From: Frigidibacter sp. RF13
GTDB lineage: Bacteria > Pseudomonadota > Alphaproteobacteria > Rhodobacterales > Rhodobacteraceae
NCBI RefSeq assembly: GCF_026626305.1
Contig: NZ_JAPNUE010000005.1
Span: forward strand, 170,681-234,680
Direction: 5' to 3'
Length of the DNA: 64,000 nucleotides
Program-made: the position numbers and the translations under genes
Notes under the pieces: model-generated
What the model was told of the DNA's origin: nothing
What the model saw: the letters and a program-made list of their open reading frames with translations, nothing else
Database searches by the model: none
Part shown: piece by piece, positions 54,339 to 63,923 of the stretch
How positions within the stretch are numbered: the stretch's first letter is position 1
How the letters are laid out: each line of letters opens with the position of its first letter

Positions 54339-54386
54339 TCCGAAATCTTTCAAAGATTTCGGACCGGATTTCGTGCCGAAATCCGG
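54339..54386. terminator. Two abutting perfect hairpins between convergent genes
   Basis: Hairpin 1: TCCGAAATCTTT (54339-54350) with its complement at 54352-54363. Hairpin 2 follows without a gap: CCGGATTTCG (54364-54373), loop TGC, CGAAATCCGG (54377-54386). Both stems use the CGAAATC/GATTTCG core, so arms can swap partners. Location suits bidirectional termination of the FAD oxidase and SDR genes. Confidence 0.65.
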
Positions 54387-54392
54387 CGCACG

Positions 54393-55229
54393 TCACGACT
54401 TGCCGAGCACCCAGTCGAGCGCCCGGCCCGGCAGGACGCGCCTTGCGACGCCCATCAGGTAGGTAGGCGTCGTCACATAATAGCGCGGTTTGGGATTGTG
54501 GCTTTCAAGCGCCTTCAGAACTTTCGCCGTCACCGCTCCGGGAGGCAATTCGAACCGGTCCGGCTGGCCGGAATGTTCATAGAGCCGCCTCAGAAGCCCC
54601 GCCTCATACTGGGCGCGGCGCGGGCTCGACCGCCAGTCGATCCAGCGTTCGAAATGCGGGATCGCATTCACCCTGATCTTCGAGGTGACAGGCCCCGGTT
54701 CGATCAGTACCGCCCGGATCGGAGTATCTGCCATCTCGAGCCGCAGCACATCTGTCAGCCCCTCCATCGCGAACTTGGTGGCGACATAGGCGCCGCGCCA
54801 GCGGATGCCGACGAGGCCGAGAACGGAGGAGCAATTGACGATCCGCCCATAAGCCTGCCGCCGCATCACCGGGATCACCCGGCGGGTCAGTTCGTGATAG
54901 CCGAAGAGGTTCGTCTCGAAAATCTCGCGCAGGGCGCCGGTCGGCAGGTCCTCGACCGCACCGGGGCAGGCGAAGGCGCCGTTGTTGAAGACCGCGCCCA
55001 GTGTGCCGCCGGTGCGGGCCAGCGCCTCGTCCAGTGCCGCGCCGATCGAGGCCTCGTCGGTGTAATCGAGGCGGAAGCTTTCCAGCCCCTCGGCGCGCAG
55101 CCGCTCGCAATCCTCCTCTTTCCGGCAGGTGGCGAAGACGCGCCAGCCCGCACGCTTCAGCCCATGGGCTGCGTCATGACCGATGCCTGACGAACAGCCA
55201 GTGATGAGAATGGATCTGATGGTCGTCAT
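54393..55229 (-). CDS. Short-chain dehydrogenase/reductase (classical SDR)
   Basis: A 278-residue oxidoreductase: ILITGCSSGIGHDAAHGLKRAG (cofactor glycine motif), NNGAF (the NNAG-like strand), IVNCSSVLG with the catalytic Ser, and YVATKFAMEG with the Tyr-x3-Lys pair. The TCRKEEDCERLRAEGLE segment after strand 2 suggests NADP preference. Substrate unknown. The length is slightly above the 250 of simple SDRs, with a C-terminal extension ALDWVLGKS. Confidence 0.9.
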   Translation of the reverse strand: MTTIRSILITGCSSGIGHDAAHGLKRAGWRVFATCRKEEDCERLRAEGLESFRLDYTDEASIGAALDEALARTGGTLGAVFNNGAFACPGAVEDLPTGALREIFETNLFGYHELTRRVIPVMRRQAYGRIVNCSSVLGLVGIRWRGAYVATKFAMEGLTDVLRLEMADTPIRAVLIEPGPVTSKIRVNAIPHFERWIDWRSSPRRAQYEAGLLRRLYEHSGQPDRFELPPGAVTAKVLKALESHNPKPRYYVTTPTYLMGVARRVLPGRALDWVLGKS

Positions 55230-55289
55230 GTCTGCCTCGCGCGCCCCTGCCCTTCGCTAGGGGCAATCGCGGGACAAGGCAACCCGCCC

Positions 55290-55859
55290 TCAGCCGCCGC
55301 TGCCGAGCGCCGTGCCCAGAAAGGCCTCGGCGACATAGCCTTCGGCGCCGGTCTCTGGGCAGCGCACCTTGAGCCAGCCCTCGCCCGCCCGGGTCACCAC
55401 CGCGACCTCTGACCCGTAGGACAGGACCGCCAGTTCCGGCGCGACGGTCGAGGGGCTTGACCGCAGACTGGCGCGGGGTGCCTCGACCACCATCCGCGCA
55501 CCGCGTCCCGCCGCAAAGATACCGGCTGGCGTTGCGCCATTGCCGAACGCCCCCAGCCCCATCGACCCGAAACCCGCCGCCATCGACAGGGCGCGCCGGT
55601 CCACGCGCTCGACCGGACGCACGGGCGGCAGGATCGGTTCTGAATAAAGGCTGATGCTTGCAGGTTCGGGCAAGGTGCGCAGCCAAAGATCAGCACCGAC
55701 CTGCCGGTCACCCAGCGGCCCCGAGACCAGTGCTGTGCGGAACGGGTCCGACGGCGGCAGAGGTTCACGCGCCCTTACAGGGCCGACCTCGATCCGCACC
55801 GGGATGAGAAAAAGAACAAGACAGACGCACCAAACCCAGAACAGCCCTGACCGGACCAT
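55290..55859 (-). CDS. Membrane-anchored SH3-domain protein
   Basis: A 189-residue protein with an N-terminal hydrophobic helix (LFWVWCVCLVLFLIPV), a Pro-rich linker and a C-terminal bacterial SH3 (SH3b) domain: ASLRSSPSTVAPELAVLSYGSEVAVVTRAGEGWLKVRCPETGAEGYVAEAFL. SH3b domains bind cell-wall components or act as periplasmic modules. Function unknown. Divergent from parC. Confidence 0.75.
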   Translation of the reverse strand: MVRSGLFWVWCVCLVLFLIPVRIEVGPVRAREPLPPSDPFRTALVSGPLGDRQVGADLWLRTLPEPASISLYSEPILPPVRPVERVDRRALSMAAGFGSMGLGAFGNGATPAGIFAAGRGARMVVEAPRASLRSSPSTVAPELAVLSYGSEVAVVTRAGEGWLKVRCPETGAEGYVAEAFLGTALGSGG

Positions 55860-56108
55860 ATCACCACCTACGCAACCAACAGCTTCCCCGGCGCGAAACT
55901 AAGCACCGATCCGGTGAGGCAGGCAAGGAAAATGCGCATGTTTCATGGGCCAGGGTCGCCGGACGGCTGAGGATCAGGCACAGTCATACATCTCTCGCGC
56001 GACTGTGCATGACTGTCCGCGCTTTCGATGCGACAACCGCCGCGGCGGCGTCGGTCAAGCCACGAAAACCCGCTGGACCGCCCCGCCCGCGCGAATTACA
56101 CGGGGGGC

Positions 56109-58442
56109 ATGAGCGACCCGAGCGACGACGATATCCCGCTTTCCGCGACCACATCCGAACCGCTGAGCCGGGCGATCGGCGAGCGCTATCTGACCTATGC
56201 GCTCTCCACCATCATGCACCGAGCGCTGCCGGACGCACGCGACGGGCTGAAGCCCGTCCATCGCCGCATTCTTTATGCGATGCGCGAGCTGAAACTCTCG
56301 CCCACCGGCGGGTTCCGGAAATCAGCGAAGATCTCCGGCGATGTGATGGGCAACTATCACCCCCATGGCGATGCGGCGATCTATGACGCGATGGCCCGCC
56401 TCGCCCAGCCATTTGCCATGCGCTATCCGCTGGTGGACGGGCAGGGCAACTTCGGCAATATCGATGGCGATAACCCGGCGGCCTCACGCTACACCGAGGC
56501 GCGGCTGACGGCGGCGTCAGAGGCCCTGATGGAAGGGCTCGCGGAAAATGCCGTCGATTTCCGTCCGAACTATGACGGTACGCTGGAAGAACCGGTCGTC
56601 CTGCCCGCCGCCTTCCCGAACCTTCTAGTCAATGGCGCTTCCGGCATTGCGGTCGGCATGGCCACGAACATCCCGCCTCATAACCTGCACGAGCTGATCG
56701 ATGCCTGCCAGCTGATGATCCGTGACCGGCAGGTGACGGACGAGGCGCTCGTCGCGCTGATCCCCGGCCCCGACTTTCCGACCGGCGGCGTGATCGTCGA
56801 GCCGCGCGAGAACATCCTTGATGCCTACCGCACCGGACGTGGCGCCTTCCGGCTCCGCGCCCGCTGGTCGGTCGAGGATCAGGGGCGCGGCACCTGGCAG
56901 ATCGTTGTCACCGAGATTCCCTATCAGGTGCAGAAATCGAAGCTGATCGAACGGCTTGCAGAAGTGATCCAGCTGAAGAAGGTTCCCGCACTTGCCGACG
57001 TACGGGATGAGAGCGCAGACGATGTGCGCATCGTGCTGGAACCGAAGTCGAAGAACGTCGATCCCGAGATGCTGATGGGCATGCTCTTCCGCAATTCGGA
57101 ACTGGAAGTGCGCTTCTCGCTCAACATGAACGTGCTGATCGATGGCAAGACGCCCAAGGTCTGTTCGCTGAAGGAAGTGCTGCGCGCCTTCCTCGACCAT
57201 CGCCGTGACGTTCTGCAGCGCCGCTCGCAGCACCGGATGGCGAAGATCGACGCGCGGCTTGAGGTGTTGGAAGGTTTCATCATCGCCTTCCTGAACCTCG
57301 ACCGGGTGATCGACATCATCCGCTATGACGCCGACCCCAAGCGCGCGCTGATGGCCGAGGACTGGGGCAGGCCGCATGTGCGCGCCACCTCCGAGAAAGA
57401 CTATGTCTCGCCCGCCGACGGCGAGGGCGAACTGACCGAGGTTCAGGCCGAGGCGATCCTCAACATGCGCCTGCGCAGCTTGCGCAAGCTCGAGGAGATG
57501 GAGCTGCGCCGCGAATATGACGCGCTTTTGAAGGAACGCGCGGATCTGGAGGATCTGCTCGCCTCCGAAGCCCGCCAGTGGAAGAAGATCGGTCAAGAAC
57601 TGGCCGAGGTGCAGAAGACTTTCGGCAAGGACCGCCCCTTCGGTGCCCGCCGCACGACCTTCGCCGATGCGGCGGAGGTCGAGGAAGTGCCGATTGAGGC
57701 GATGATCGAGCGTGAGCCGATCACCGTCATCTGTTCGAAGATGGGCTGGATACGGGCGATGAAGGGTCATCAGGCCCCGGGCACCGAAGTGAAGTTCAAG
57801 GATGGCGACGAGGGGCGGTTCTTCTTCCATGCCGAGACCACCGACCGCATCCTTCTGGCGGCGGCGAACGGGCGGTTCTTCACGCTTCTCGGCGCGAACC
57901 TGCCCGGCGCGCGTGGCATGGGCGAACCGGTCCGCCTGATGGTCGACCTGCCCAACGATGCAGAGATCGTCGATCTTCTGGTCTACCGGCCGGGCGAGAA
58001 GCTGATCGTCGCTTCGGATGCGGGGGACGGGTTCCTGGTGGCGATGGACGAGGTCATCGCCCAGACCCGCGCCGGCAAACAGGTGATGAACCTCGGCGAT
58101 GGTGCGATGATGGCGGCGGTCAAACCGGTCGCGGGCGACCATGTCGCGATCGTCTCAAAGAACCGCAAATTGCTGGTTTTCCCGATTTCAGAACTTCCGG
58201 AAATGGGTCGCGGCAAGGGCGTCCGGCTGCAGAAATACAATATGGCGCGCGGCCGTCAGGGTGTGCTGGAACTCGACGGCGGGCTGTCGGACGTGACGAC
58301 CTTCGATCTGGCAAAGGGTCTGTCCTGGTCGATGTCGAACGGCAATACGCGTACGGAAGACATGCGCGATTGGCTGGCCAAGCGCGCGGGCGTTGGCAAG
58401 AGCCCGCCCCACGGCTTCCCGCGCGACAACAGGTTCGGCTGA
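56109..58442 (+). CDS. parC: DNA topoisomerase IV subunit A
   Basis: Subunit that breaks and rejoins DNA to decatenate chromosomes. The 777-residue protein has the active tyrosine Y128 ([12 protein letters not shown]), the QRDR helix around [15 protein letters not shown] and [11 protein letters not shown], and C-terminal beta-pinwheel blades. The short length favours ParC over GyrA (about 900). In this region an Ala (A89) stands at the position where E. coli ParC has Ser80. ATG 56109 is used because upstream codons from 56028 have no similarity. Confidence 0.94.
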   Translation: MSDPSDDDIPLSATTSEPLSRAIGERYLTYALSTIMHRALPDARDGLKPVHRRILYAMRELKLSPTGGFRKSAKISGDVMGNYHPHGDAAIYDAMARLAQPFAMRYPLVDGQGNFGNIDGDNPAASRYTEARLTAASEALMEGLAENAVDFRPNYDGTLEEPVVLPAAFPNLLVNGASGIAVGMATNIPPHNLHELIDACQLMIRDRQVTDEALVALIPGPDFPTGGVIVEPRENILDAYRTGRGAFRLRARWSVEDQGRGTWQIVVTEIPYQVQKSKLIERLAEVIQLKKVPALADVRDESADDVRIVLEPKSKNVDPEMLMGMLFRNSELEVRFSLNMNVLIDGKTPKVCSLKEVLRAFLDHRRDVLQRRSQHRMAKIDARLEVLEGFIIAFLNLDRVIDIIRYDADPKRALMAEDWGRPHVRATSEKDYVSPADGEGELTEVQAEAILNMRLRSLRKLEEMELRREYDALLKERADLEDLLASEARQWKKIGQELAEVQKTFGKDRPFGARRTTFADAAEVEEVPIEAMIEREPITVICSKMGWIRAMKGHQAPGTEVKFKDGDEGRFFFHAETTDRILLAAANGRFFTLLGANLPGARGMGEPVRLMVDLPNDAEIVDLLVYRPGEKLIVASDAGDGFLVAMDEVIAQTRAGKQVMNLGDGAMMAAVKPVAGDHVAIVSKNRKLLVFPISELPEMGRGKGVRLQKYNMARGRQGVLELDGGLSDVTTFDLAKGLSWSMSNGNTRTEDMRDWLAKRAGVGKSPPHGFPRDNRFG

Positions 58443-58467
58443 GGCGGCTTTTCCTCGCCACAACGAA

Positions 58468-58495
58468 AACGCCGCCTGTGCGAACAGGCGGCGTT
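58468..58495. terminator. Bidirectional terminator after parC
   Basis: AACGCCGCCTGT (58468-58479) with its complement (58484-58495), 12-bp perfect stem with loop GCGA, between the convergent parC and secreted-protein genes. Confidence 0.8.
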
Positions 58496-58519
58496 AAGCG
58501 TCTTGTAGATCGTCCGTGC

Positions 58520-59317
58520 TTACTGAAGCGCGGCGGCGGCGGTCTTGATCTGCTCCACCGCGGCGACCGCCATCTCTTCGGTCGCGTCGATCGGGCCTTC
58601 CGGCACCGGATCGGGCATCGCGATGATCAGATCGTCCAGCGCAGAGGCGGCCGCCGTGATGGCGGGCTTGACGGCCGGATCGCTTGAAGTTTCCAGCGTG
58701 CTGATCACCGCGCGGGCGGACAGGATCTGGCCCCAGGCATTCTGGTAATGGACCATGTTCTTGATCTGGCCCTCTTTCAACCCCTTGCCCAGCGACTGAG
58801 CGGCAAGCGACGTCTGCATCTCTACCGCCGCCATGATCTGCTTGGGCGAGGGTGCCAGACCGTTGCGGGCCATGGCGAGGCCGCGCACCACGTTCAGATA
58901 GGCACCTGCCACCTGACCGGGCGAGCTGGCCATTTCCAGCGCGCGGATACCCTCGTCAAAGGCGGGCAGGTTCCTGGCCTGCAGCTGCGGGGCCATCGGC
59001 GTGTAGACATCCTTCCGCGCGATGCGGAAATGTTCGATCGCGCCCTTGCGATCCTTGTACTGATAAAGCGTCATGCCGGCCTGCAGGCGGGCATCAATCG
59101 AACCGAGCGCGATCAGGAGGTCGACGATCTCATCGCCGGTGGTCGCCTGGGTCGCCGTGGCAGCCGCGAGCACCAGCTCGTCGGCTCCCTGAGGTGGCAG
59201 ACCCTTGGCCGAGCCCGCAATGGCCGATGTCGTCCCCAGTCCAGACACCGCACCTGCGAGCGCGAAGGCGATCCATACAGCCGGCCGGGTATGCCGGATC
59301 TGTTCGTCCTGTTTCAT
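58520..59317 (-). CDS. Secreted helical protein, paralogue 1
   Basis: A 265-residue protein with an N-terminal hydrophobic signal/anchor (AVWIAFALAGAVSGLGTTSAIA). The mature part is helical: DEIVDLLIALGSIDARLQAGMTLYQYKDRKGAIEHFRIARKDVYTPM. The pattern IDARLxxGMxLY and EHFxxA..xxY recurs in the next gene (59548-60365), which is clearly related. A conserved His-Phe and a Tyr near its C-terminal side may bind something. No family recognised. ATG 59317 has a GGAG upstream. Confidence 0.6.
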   Translation of the reverse strand: MKQDEQIRHTRPAVWIAFALAGAVSGLGTTSAIAGSAKGLPPQGADELVLAAATATQATTGDEIVDLLIALGSIDARLQAGMTLYQYKDRKGAIEHFRIARKDVYTPMAPQLQARNLPAFDEGIRALEMASSPGQVAGAYLNVVRGLAMARNGLAPSPKQIMAAVEMQTSLAAQSLGKGLKEGQIKNMVHYQNAWGQILSARAVISTLETSSDPAVKPAITAAASALDDLIIAMPDPVPEGPIDATEEMAVAAVEQIKTAAAALQ

Positions 59318-59547
59318 CTGCGTTTTGCTCCAGTGTTTCGGGTAGCAGCGTGTGACACGCCTTGCCGTTTCAGCGCCCCGATCCACCGCCGCGGATCAAT
59401 CAGGGTCGAATCGACGGATTGCTTCTCTTCACTGGAAAATGTGTTTTCTTTGGGGTCTGCGTTTGGCGTTCCCATGCCGACAGCCCAGCTCGTCAGACGT
59501 CAGAGCGCCGCCCGCGGCAGGCGACGCTCCGGCGCGTCTCACGCGCA

Positions 59548-60365
59548 TCAATTGGTCGCGACACTTTGCTGATAGGCAACCGTCGATGCCATCCGTTTGA
59601 TCTTCATGGCAACCTCACGCACGGTAATGCTGCTGAGTTCGACCGGGGCGGATGGGCTGGCCTCCGGCAAGGCGATCACGAGGTCATCGATAAGAAGCGA
59701 CGCCTTTGCTCCCGATGTCCGCAGCGACGGATCGCTCGCGCTCGCGAGCTGGCTGGCATGGGACGAGGCGGTCAGCAACAGCCCCCAGGCGGCCTGGAAT
59801 GCGACGGGGTCGGTCACCCGCCCGCCCGACACGCTGTTGTCCAGCGCATCGGCTATAGCCTCCACTTCGACCGCGAGCGCCGTAAACTGCTGCCCCGAGG
59901 TTGCACGCAGCGCGATGGCGGCGTCGGCCATAACCTTGCGAACCGCCAGATATTTCCTCGTCATTTCAGCGGGTTCACCGAGGCTCGCCAAATCTGCGAG
60001 CGCCCCGGCCATCTCTGGCATCTGACGGTCGGCAAATTGCGCGGCAAACTCGGGGTAGAGCGTTTCGGCAAGGGCCTGGAAGTGACCACGCGCCGCTTCG
60101 TCATTGCCCTGATGGAAGAGGTCCATGCCGACGCCGAGACGCGCGTCAAGATGCGCCAGACCCACGAGCATGTCGACGACCTCGTCCCCGCTGCCGATCA
60201 CGACCGCCTGGGCAAGCCAGAGCTGCCCGGGCGTTGCGGCTTGCCCTGCGCCGATGTCCCGGCCTGCGCGGCAAAGGCAAGGGTTGCGATGCTGGCTGCT
60301 GTCGCAAGGGTCCGGGCGACGGTCAAAGATGTCCGGCGGGCGGAACGGGCAGTCTTGGTGATCAT
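59548..60365 (-). pseudogene. Secreted helical protein, paralogue 2, apparently frameshifted
   Basis: Related to the gene at 58520-59317. From ATG 60365 a good signal peptide (ATLAFAAQAGTSAQG) is read, but that frame hits a stop at 60198. The rest (GQLWLAQAVVIGSGDEVVDMLVGLAHLDARLGVGMDLFHQGNDEAARGHF, then ALY-type residues) continues in another frame, open from upstream of GTG 60201 to 59548. The frames meet near GGG (60244-60246 on the plus strand as CCC); one extra G there would join them without a stop. Either a real mutation, a sequencing error, or a gene that starts at GTG 60201 without a signal peptide. Confidence 0.55.
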
Positions 60366-60603
60366 GGTGGTCTGTGCCTCAGGTATCGGACGGGCGCGAG
60401 AAGGCGCCCGGAAGGAAAGGGATAGTGCGGCGACCGGGCCGCTTCGCTGGTGTGCGGCGGCCTCCTGCAGCCGAAATATGGTGGCAATGCGGGGAAAATG
60501 TGCAAAATTTGGTGCGGACGCCAAATGGCTGCATAAGGATTATGCCGCATCGCGGCAGCCGCCTCGAAGCGACGGAAGAGGGTGAAAAACCGACCTGCCC
60601 GAA

Positions 60604-61980
60604 CTACTGGCCGCGCCCCGCCACCTGAAGCCAGACACCGCCCTGCGGCCGAAGGGTGAGAATGAGGACGGGGTCCGGCCGGCGACCCGCGACCGGCATG
60701 AATCGAAAGCGGGTAAGTAGCGTCGCCAGAATAATCACCGCCTCCTGCAGCGCAAAGGAGGCGCCGATGCAGATGCGCGGCCCGCCACCGAAAGGCAGAT
60801 AGGCGAACCGGTCCACCGTTTTCATATCCGCAAAGCGGTCGGGATCGAACCGGTGGGGGTCGGGCCACAGCAGGTGATTGCGATGCAGCGCGTAGATCGG
60901 CAGCATGATCGTGTCGCCCGGCCTGACCTCGCGATCACAAAGCTGATCCTCGGCGATCGCCGTGCGCGAGAGGAATGCCGCAGGCGGATAGAGCCTCAGC
61001 GCCTCGTCGATGATCCGGCGGCAATAGGGCAACGCGGGCAAGTCGGCGACCGTGGCCGCGCGGCCACCCAGCGCCGCAGCTGCCTCGGCCGCGGCACGGT
61101 CCTGAACAGCAGGATCGAAGGCGCAGAGATAGAGCGCCCAGGACAGCGCCAGTGCCGTCGTCTCATGCCCCGCGACGATGAAGGTGAGGAGATTGTCGCG
61201 CAACTCCTCGGTCGTCATCTTGCGCCCGGTTTCGGGATCGGCAGCATCGAGGAGCAGGTCAAGAAGGTCCGGCACCGTCCGCGCCCCGGCACCGCGCCGA
61301 TGCTCAATCGCGCGGTCGGCCATCGCCTTCATCTGCCGCATCGCCCCGCCACTGAACAGGCGCGAGGGGCGCGGCACCCAGGGCGGTGCGCCGACGATAT
61401 CAAGGAAGGATACCCGCGCGGTCGAGGCGATATAGCCGTCGATGGCGCGGTGGACTGCCGCGCGGTCAAAGGCATCGTCGCCGGAAAAGGTCACATCGGC
61501 GATCACCTCGAAGGTCGTCGCGACCATCTCGGCGTTCAGATCGGCGACACCACCCACCACCCGCGATACCCGTTCTGCCGCGCGCTCTGCCGCAGCCGTC
61601 ATCACCGGCGCCAGAGCCTCGACATGCCGCGGTGAAAAGGCCGGGGCCGCCGCGCGCCTTTGCCAGAGCCAATGGGCGCCCTCGGCGATGAACAGGCTCT
61701 GGCCGATCGCCGGGCCGAGGATCATCTTCGTCACATCGGATTTTGGATAGATTTCCAGCCGGTCCTTCAGGATGCGCCGGTTGGCGCCCGGGTCCATCAC
61801 CATATGCCAGCGCTTCACCGTGCGGCCCGAAACGATGGGTTGGCGGGTGGCAATCTCGGGGATCAGCTCCAGCACGTTGCGCTGTGTGGTGGTAAAGCTT
61901 TCCCACACGCCCATGGGGCGCGTGTGAAGCGGTACCTGTACCGGCAGGTGCGCGGGTTCGTCGGCCGAGCGCAGAGCCAT
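60604..61980 (-). CDS. Cytochrome P450
   Basis: A 458-residue heme monooxygenase. The I-helix oxygen-activation motif is AGHETT, the ExxR pair is in IIDEALRLYPP, and the heme ligand Cys is in FGGGPRICIGASFALQE. WWQRR-like C-helix (HWLWQRRAAAPAFS) is also present. No redox partner is adjacent. Substrate unknown; class resembles fatty-acid or terpene hydroxylases only broadly. ATG 61980 follows GAGG at 6 nt; a TTG at 61986 is less likely. Confidence 0.92.
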   Translation of the reverse strand: MALRSADEPAHLPVQVPLHTRPMGVWESFTTTQRNVLELIPEIATRQPIVSGRTVKRWHMVMDPGANRRILKDRLEIYPKSDVTKMILGPAIGQSLFIAEGAHWLWQRRAAAPAFSPRHVEALAPVMTAAAERAAERVSRVVGGVADLNAEMVATTFEVIADVTFSGDDAFDRAAVHRAIDGYIASTARVSFLDIVGAPPWVPRPSRLFSGGAMRQMKAMADRAIEHRRGAGARTVPDLLDLLLDAADPETGRKMTTEELRDNLLTFIVAGHETTALALSWALYLCAFDPAVQDRAAAEAAAALGGRAATVADLPALPYCRRIIDEALRLYPPAAFLSRTAIAEDQLCDREVRPGDTIMLPIYALHRNHLLWPDPHRFDPDRFADMKTVDRFAYLPFGGGPRICIGASFALQEAVIILATLLTRFRFMPVAGRRPDPVLILTLRPQGGVWLQVAGRGQ

Positions 61981-62096
61981 GGTCAACCTCGTCTTTCGCC
62001 CGTCACCTTAGGCGGCAATCACCCGCGGTCAATGCGACACCATTGCCCGGGCGCGGCCAAGCGGCTATGCCCGTGGGAAAGTTACCGGGGGACTTC

Positions 62097-62720
62097 ATGT
62101 CGAACTTGCTGCGTCCGTTCCTTCTTGCCGCCATCACGGCGCTCGCCGCCTGCGCCGGCCCCGACATGACGAAACCGCCGAAACCCCTCGGCGACTTCCG
62201 CCTTGGCTACGGGATCGTGGTCGCGGACAATGCGCAGGCCGTCGGCCCGTCGCGCAAGGCGACGGCGGATGAATGGGAAGAGGTGCTGAAAGCCTCGCTG
62301 CAGACGCGGCTCAGCCGCTACGAGGGCGAGAAGCTCTATCACATCGGTGCGGGCATCACCGCCTATGCGCTCGCCGTGCCGGGCGTGCCGGTGGTGCTCA
62401 GCCCGAAATCGGTGATCGTGGCCAAGGTCGATGTCTGGGATGACGCGATCTCCAAGGTCATCAATGCCGAGCCGAAGGAGTTCACGGTGTTCGAGGGCCT
62501 ATCCGGTGCGACCGTCATCGGATCGGGCCTGACGAAGTCGCGCGAGGAACAGATGCAGACGCTTGCCGACAATCTGGCACTGAAGATCGAGGAATGGCTT
62601 TACGAGAACCGCGCCTGGTTCACGCCCGAGGCGGTCGCGGCGCGCGCGGCACTTGCCGCTGCCCAGCCCGCACAGCCTGCGAAGGCCGCGCCTGCACTTG
62701 CACCGGCTCCCGCCAACTGA
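62097..62720 (+). CDS. Hypothetical lipoprotein
   Basis: A 207-residue lipoprotein: signal peptide ending in the lipobox ALAAC (Cys19), then a globular part (LGDFRLGYGIVVADNAQAV, EEVLKASLQTRLSRYEG, VVLSPKSVIVAKVDVWDD) and an Ala/Pro-rich tail. No Asp at +2, so outer-membrane sorting is likely. ATG 62097 follows GGGGGA. Function unknown. Divergent from the P450. Confidence 0.72.
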   Translation: MSNLLRPFLLAAITALAACAGPDMTKPPKPLGDFRLGYGIVVADNAQAVGPSRKATADEWEEVLKASLQTRLSRYEGEKLYHIGAGITAYALAVPGVPVVLSPKSVIVAKVDVWDDAISKVINAEPKEFTVFEGLSGATVIGSGLTKSREEQMQTLADNLALKIEEWLYENRAWFTPEAVAARAALAAAQPAQPAKAAPALAPAPAN

Positions 62721-62771
62721 CGACAGTCATCTGCCCGCGGCGCCAGGTGGGGCATCGCGCGCAGCAGGTTG

Positions 62772-63695
62772 TCAGCTCGCGCCTATCGCCGCCCCAACAT
62801 GGCTATGGATCGCCGTCACCTCGCGCTGCGTGAGGCCAAGTTCATTTGCGAGCTCCATCAAATAGCGGCCCTCGGCCCGACTATCGAGATCGATCGCCAT
62901 CAGGGACATTGTATAGACCTGCGCCTGAAGGCCGTCGGGCACCTGCGCCGCCAAAGCGCGCACATCGACGGGCGCGGCAAGTTCGCGTTTGACGAAGGCC
63001 ATTTCCTCGGCGGTGGCCTGGCCGAGATTGTCCATCAGCCGCTTCTTTTCCGCGTCGTCTATGCGGCCATCCGCCTTTGCCGCCTGAATCATCGCCTTTA
63101 GCAGTAGGGCCGCCGCCGCCTCCTGATCGCGCGAGGGCTGGATCGTGGGCTCACCGCCATTGCGGAAAGCCTCGTTCAAGGTCTCGCCAAATCCCCGGGG
63201 CGCCGGTCCTGCCGCGGCGCCGCCGAGGATGCCGCCCAGAAGATCGCCGAGACCACCGCCGCCCGGGCCGCCAAGCTTGCCCAGAATATCGTTAAGCCCG
63301 CCGCCGGACCCCGGCTGCGCGCCAGCGCCCGCGTCACCCCGGAGGCGACCGCCAATCTGTTCCAGCAGATCGCCGAGCCCGCCACTCCCGCGCCCCGGCT
63401 CCTGCGCCACGACGGGCCCTTCCTGCTGACCGAACGGATCGCCCGAGGGGCGGCGGGGAAGCGGTTTCCCCGCGCCAGGACCGGACGGGTCCGCTCCAAA
63501 TATGTCGCCCATCATGTCCTCAAGCCCGGTCGTCCGCCGCCCCGGTGAGGCCGGGCCACCGAAACGCCCGTCGGCGTCGGTTCCGAAACCGCCACCCTTA
63601 CCGGCCTGCGCGCTGCCGCCCTTCAGCATGCCGCCGACACCTTTCACGACCAGGACACCGATCGCGACCTTCGCAAGTGTTCCCATGAGACTCAT
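62772..63695 (-). CDS. DUF533 / TerB-like domain protein
   Basis: A 307-residue protein. A short hydrophobic start (MGTLAKVAIGVLVVKGVGGML) is followed by ~160 residues rich in Gly, Pro and Gln, then a C-terminal helical domain from about residue 195: QEAAAALLLKAMIQAAKADGRIDDAEKKRLMDNLGQ, which is the acidic-helix motif of TerB/DUF533. The domain is known near tellurite-resistance proteins and in cell-envelope stress contexts, but the role here is unknown. ATG 63695 follows GGAGGG. Confidence 0.78.
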   Translation of the reverse strand: MSLMGTLAKVAIGVLVVKGVGGMLKGGSAQAGKGGGFGTDADGRFGGPASPGRRTTGLEDMMGDIFGADPSGPGAGKPLPRRPSGDPFGQQEGPVVAQEPGRGSGGLGDLLEQIGGRLRGDAGAGAQPGSGGGLNDILGKLGGPGGGGLGDLLGGILGGAAAGPAPRGFGETLNEAFRNGGEPTIQPSRDQEAAAALLLKAMIQAAKADGRIDDAEKKRLMDNLGQATAEEMAFVKRELAAPVDVRALAAQVPDGLQAQVYTMSLMAIDLDSRAEGRYLMELANELGLTQREVTAIHSHVGAAIGAS

Positions 63696-63836
63696 CTTGC
63701 CCTCCTTCATGCTGAAGCCAGCCTACAATCTCTAGGCGCCTCGGTCTTTCTTCCATGGGAAACTTCGCCCGCGCCTCCCATCAATCAGGATGTGGCACAC
63801 CCTCCACGGCGCCGCCTTCCCCGCCGCAACTGCCGC

Positions 63837-63865
63837 TTGATTTTTTGCGCCCCGCTGGGTAGTCA
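63837..63865 (+). promoter_or_regulatory. Possible promoter of tuf
   Basis: TTGATT (63837-63842), 17-nt spacer, TAGTCA (63860-63865). Weak -10. A small stem (GGGTCC 63884-63889, loop TTTC, GGGCCC 63894-63899) follows in the leader, 24 nt before the tuf start. Confidence 0.35.
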
Positions 63866-63923
63866 GCGCGCGCAGATGAAATCGGGTCCTTTCGGGCCCC
63901 ATAACCCATGAGGCTCCCGCGCT

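Noticed and set aside
53211..54353. N-terminal extension of mnmD (frame open to 54353)
   Set aside because: The added 381 residues are antisense to the FAD oxidase and unlike any family.
56625..58142. 505-residue minus-strand frame inside parC
   Set aside because: Antisense to parC; no homology recognised.
63884..63923. tRNA-like fold before tuf
   Set aside because: Only a 6-bp stem is seen, with no acceptor, anticodon or T-arm.
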